The notes under the pieces are model-generated. The model was given only the letters and a program-made list of their open reading frames with translations, was not told the DNA's origin and did no database searches. Both the position numbers and the translations under genes were made by a program. Shown here one piece after another: positions 21,017-21,737 of a DNA stretch of 21,737 nucleotides (its first letter is position 1; each line of letters opens with the position of its first letter). The stretch comes from JBAWXE01 sp037144255 (lineage in GTDB: Bacteria; Bacteroidota; Bacteroidia; Chitinophagales; Chitinophagaceae): contig JBAWXE010000040.1 in the NCBI GenBank assembly GCA_037144255.1, positions 1 to 21,737 of the forward strand. Reading direction: 5' to 3'.

Positions 21017-21737
21017 CTATTTTTTGGCTACTTCCTTTGCCCATGCATCTTTCAATGTAACAGTACGGTTGAAGATAAGATAAGATGCAGTACTTTCAGT
21101 ATCCACACAGAAATACCCTTTACGCAAGAATTGGAACCTATCGCCTACTTGTGCAGTTGCCAGAAAAGGCTCTATGTATACCTTAGGTAATATATGTAAT
21201 GCATCAGGATTGATATAGCTCTTAAAATCCCCTTCTTCTGATGATGGGTCTTGAACCTTAAATAAGCGGTCATACAAACGTACCTCAGCCGTCTTGGCAT
21301 GTGGTACACTTACCCAGTGAATAGTACCTTTAACATTGATCCCACTGGTATCTTGACCACTCTTACTTTCAGGTATATAGGTACAATGAATTTCAGTAAT
21401 AATGCCTTGATCATCTTTCTTGAAACTGTCACATTTTACTATATAGGCGTGTTTCAAACGTGCCATTAATCCCGGGCCCAAGCGGAAGAACTTTTTAGGT
21501 GGTTCTTCCATAAAATCTTCACGTTCTATCCATAACTCTTTACTAAAAGGTATGATATGACAACCAGCTTCATGATCTTCAGGATTATTTTCTGCTGTTA
21601 ATTGTTCTGTTTGCTCATCCGGATAGTTTGTAATTACCATCTTGATAGGGTCTAAAACGGCCATCACACGGTTGGCAGATTTGTTCAGATGTTCACGCAC
21701 ACAAAATTCCAACATTCCTATATCTACAATGTTTTCT
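21017..21737 (-). CDS. glnS: Glutaminyl-tRNA synthetase, C-terminal part (cut by window edge)
   Basis: About 240 residues of the C-terminal part of GlnS, which charges tRNA-Gln with glutamine in the cytoplasm. The frame stays open through the window end (upstream codons read ENIVDIG before the internal Met at 21715), so that Met is not the start and the 5' part lies outside. The visible part includes the last catalytic-core helix LEFCVREHLNKSANRVMAVLDP and the two anticodon-binding beta-barrels. Strongly conserved stretches are NNPEDHEAG, PFSKELWIEREDFME, PPKKFFRLGPG, VKGTIHWVS, AEVRLYDRLF and the end LIFNRTVTLKDAWAK. The catalytic HIGH and KMSKS-like motifs would be outside the window. No sign of decay. 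Confidence 0.96.
   Translation of the reverse strand, partial: ENIVDIGMLEFCVREHLNKSANRVMAVLDPIKMVITNYPDEQTEQLTAENNPEDHEAGCHIIPFSKELWIEREDFMEEPPKKFFRLGPGLMARLKHAYIVKCDSFKKDDQGIITEIHCTYIPESKSGQDTSGINVKGTIHWVSVPHAKTAEVRLYDRLFKVQDPSSEEGDFKSYINPDALHILPKVYIEPFLATAQVGDRFQFLRKGYFCVDTESTASYLIFNRTVTLKDAWAKEVAKK

Noticed and set aside
21017..21715. Full-length 232-residue protein starting at the Met at 21715
   Set aside because: The frame continues open to the window edge with GlnS-like residues before that Met, so it is an internal Met of a truncated glnS.
1..21737. tRNA, rRNA, CRISPR, transposase, toxin-antitoxin or defence genes
   Set aside because: None seen on either strand; the PglZ domain at 6217-7782 belongs to PorX, not to a BREX system, because it is fused to a receiver domain and no other BREX gene is present.

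Overview
The window looks like chromosomal DNA of a Bacteroidota bacterium, probably near Chitinophagales/Sphingobacteriales. The evidence is a PorX-type response regulator fused to a PglZ domain, a PorG-like (DUF6089) outer-membrane protein, promoter boxes of the Bacteroidota type (TAnnTTTG), A/T-rich start regions without Shine-Dalgarno sequences, and a glutaminyl-tRNA synthetase. Most of it is ordinary, densely packed housekeeping DNA. I found no CRISPR array, prophage, transposase, rRNA or tRNA gene.

Layout. (1) Bases 1-1470 are the most accessory-looking part. They hold an AT-rich terminator at the left edge, a gene-poor stretch, one AT-rich orphan gene for a small exported protein, and a 420-base gap with a cluster of palindromes inside two copies of a 29-base direct repeat. 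(2) Bases 1474-6003, all on the minus strand, carry (in transcription order) a four-helix DUF1648 membrane protein, a MoxR AAA+ ATPase overlapping a large exported TPR-like protein, and an orphan ParA ATPase. (3) Bases 6004-6216 hold a strong minus-strand terminator and a short structured stretch downstream of porX. (4) Bases 6217-11648 form an envelope and type IX secretion neighbourhood: porX, a plus-strand GNAT acetyltransferase, and a minus-strand run of POTRA/Omp85-like barrel, NAD kinase and PorG-like protein. (5) Bases 11781-13660 carry, on the plus strand, a lipoprotein joining a c-type cytochrome motif to a beta-propeller, then FolB. (6) Bases 13661-17953, minus strand, carry dxs followed by purL, with a terminator between them. 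(7) Bases 18178-20935, plus strand, carry a CPBP membrane protease, CdsA and phosphatidylserine decarboxylase (phospholipid synthesis), then a tiny exported Cys/Lys-rich peptide with its own promoter and terminator. (8) The right edge is the C-terminal third or so of glnS on the minus strand, cut by the window end.

How the genes fit together. PorX and PorG belong to the type IX secretion and gliding system, and the Omp85-like barrel fits the same outer-membrane theme. CdsA and Psd are two steps of phosphatidylethanolamine synthesis; the synthase between them (Pss) is not in the window. Dxs, PurL, FolB and NadK are core isoprenoid, purine, folate and NADP enzymes without an obvious local link. 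The items most worth a second look are the repeat-bounded palindrome cluster (1211-1465), the Cys/Lys-rich exported peptide (20741-20935), the cytochrome/propeller lipoprotein with an unusual CX4CH heme motif, the overlapping MoxR-TPR pair without its usual partners, and the structured RNA-like stretch after porX. I did not find a convincing new multi-gene defence or mobile system.
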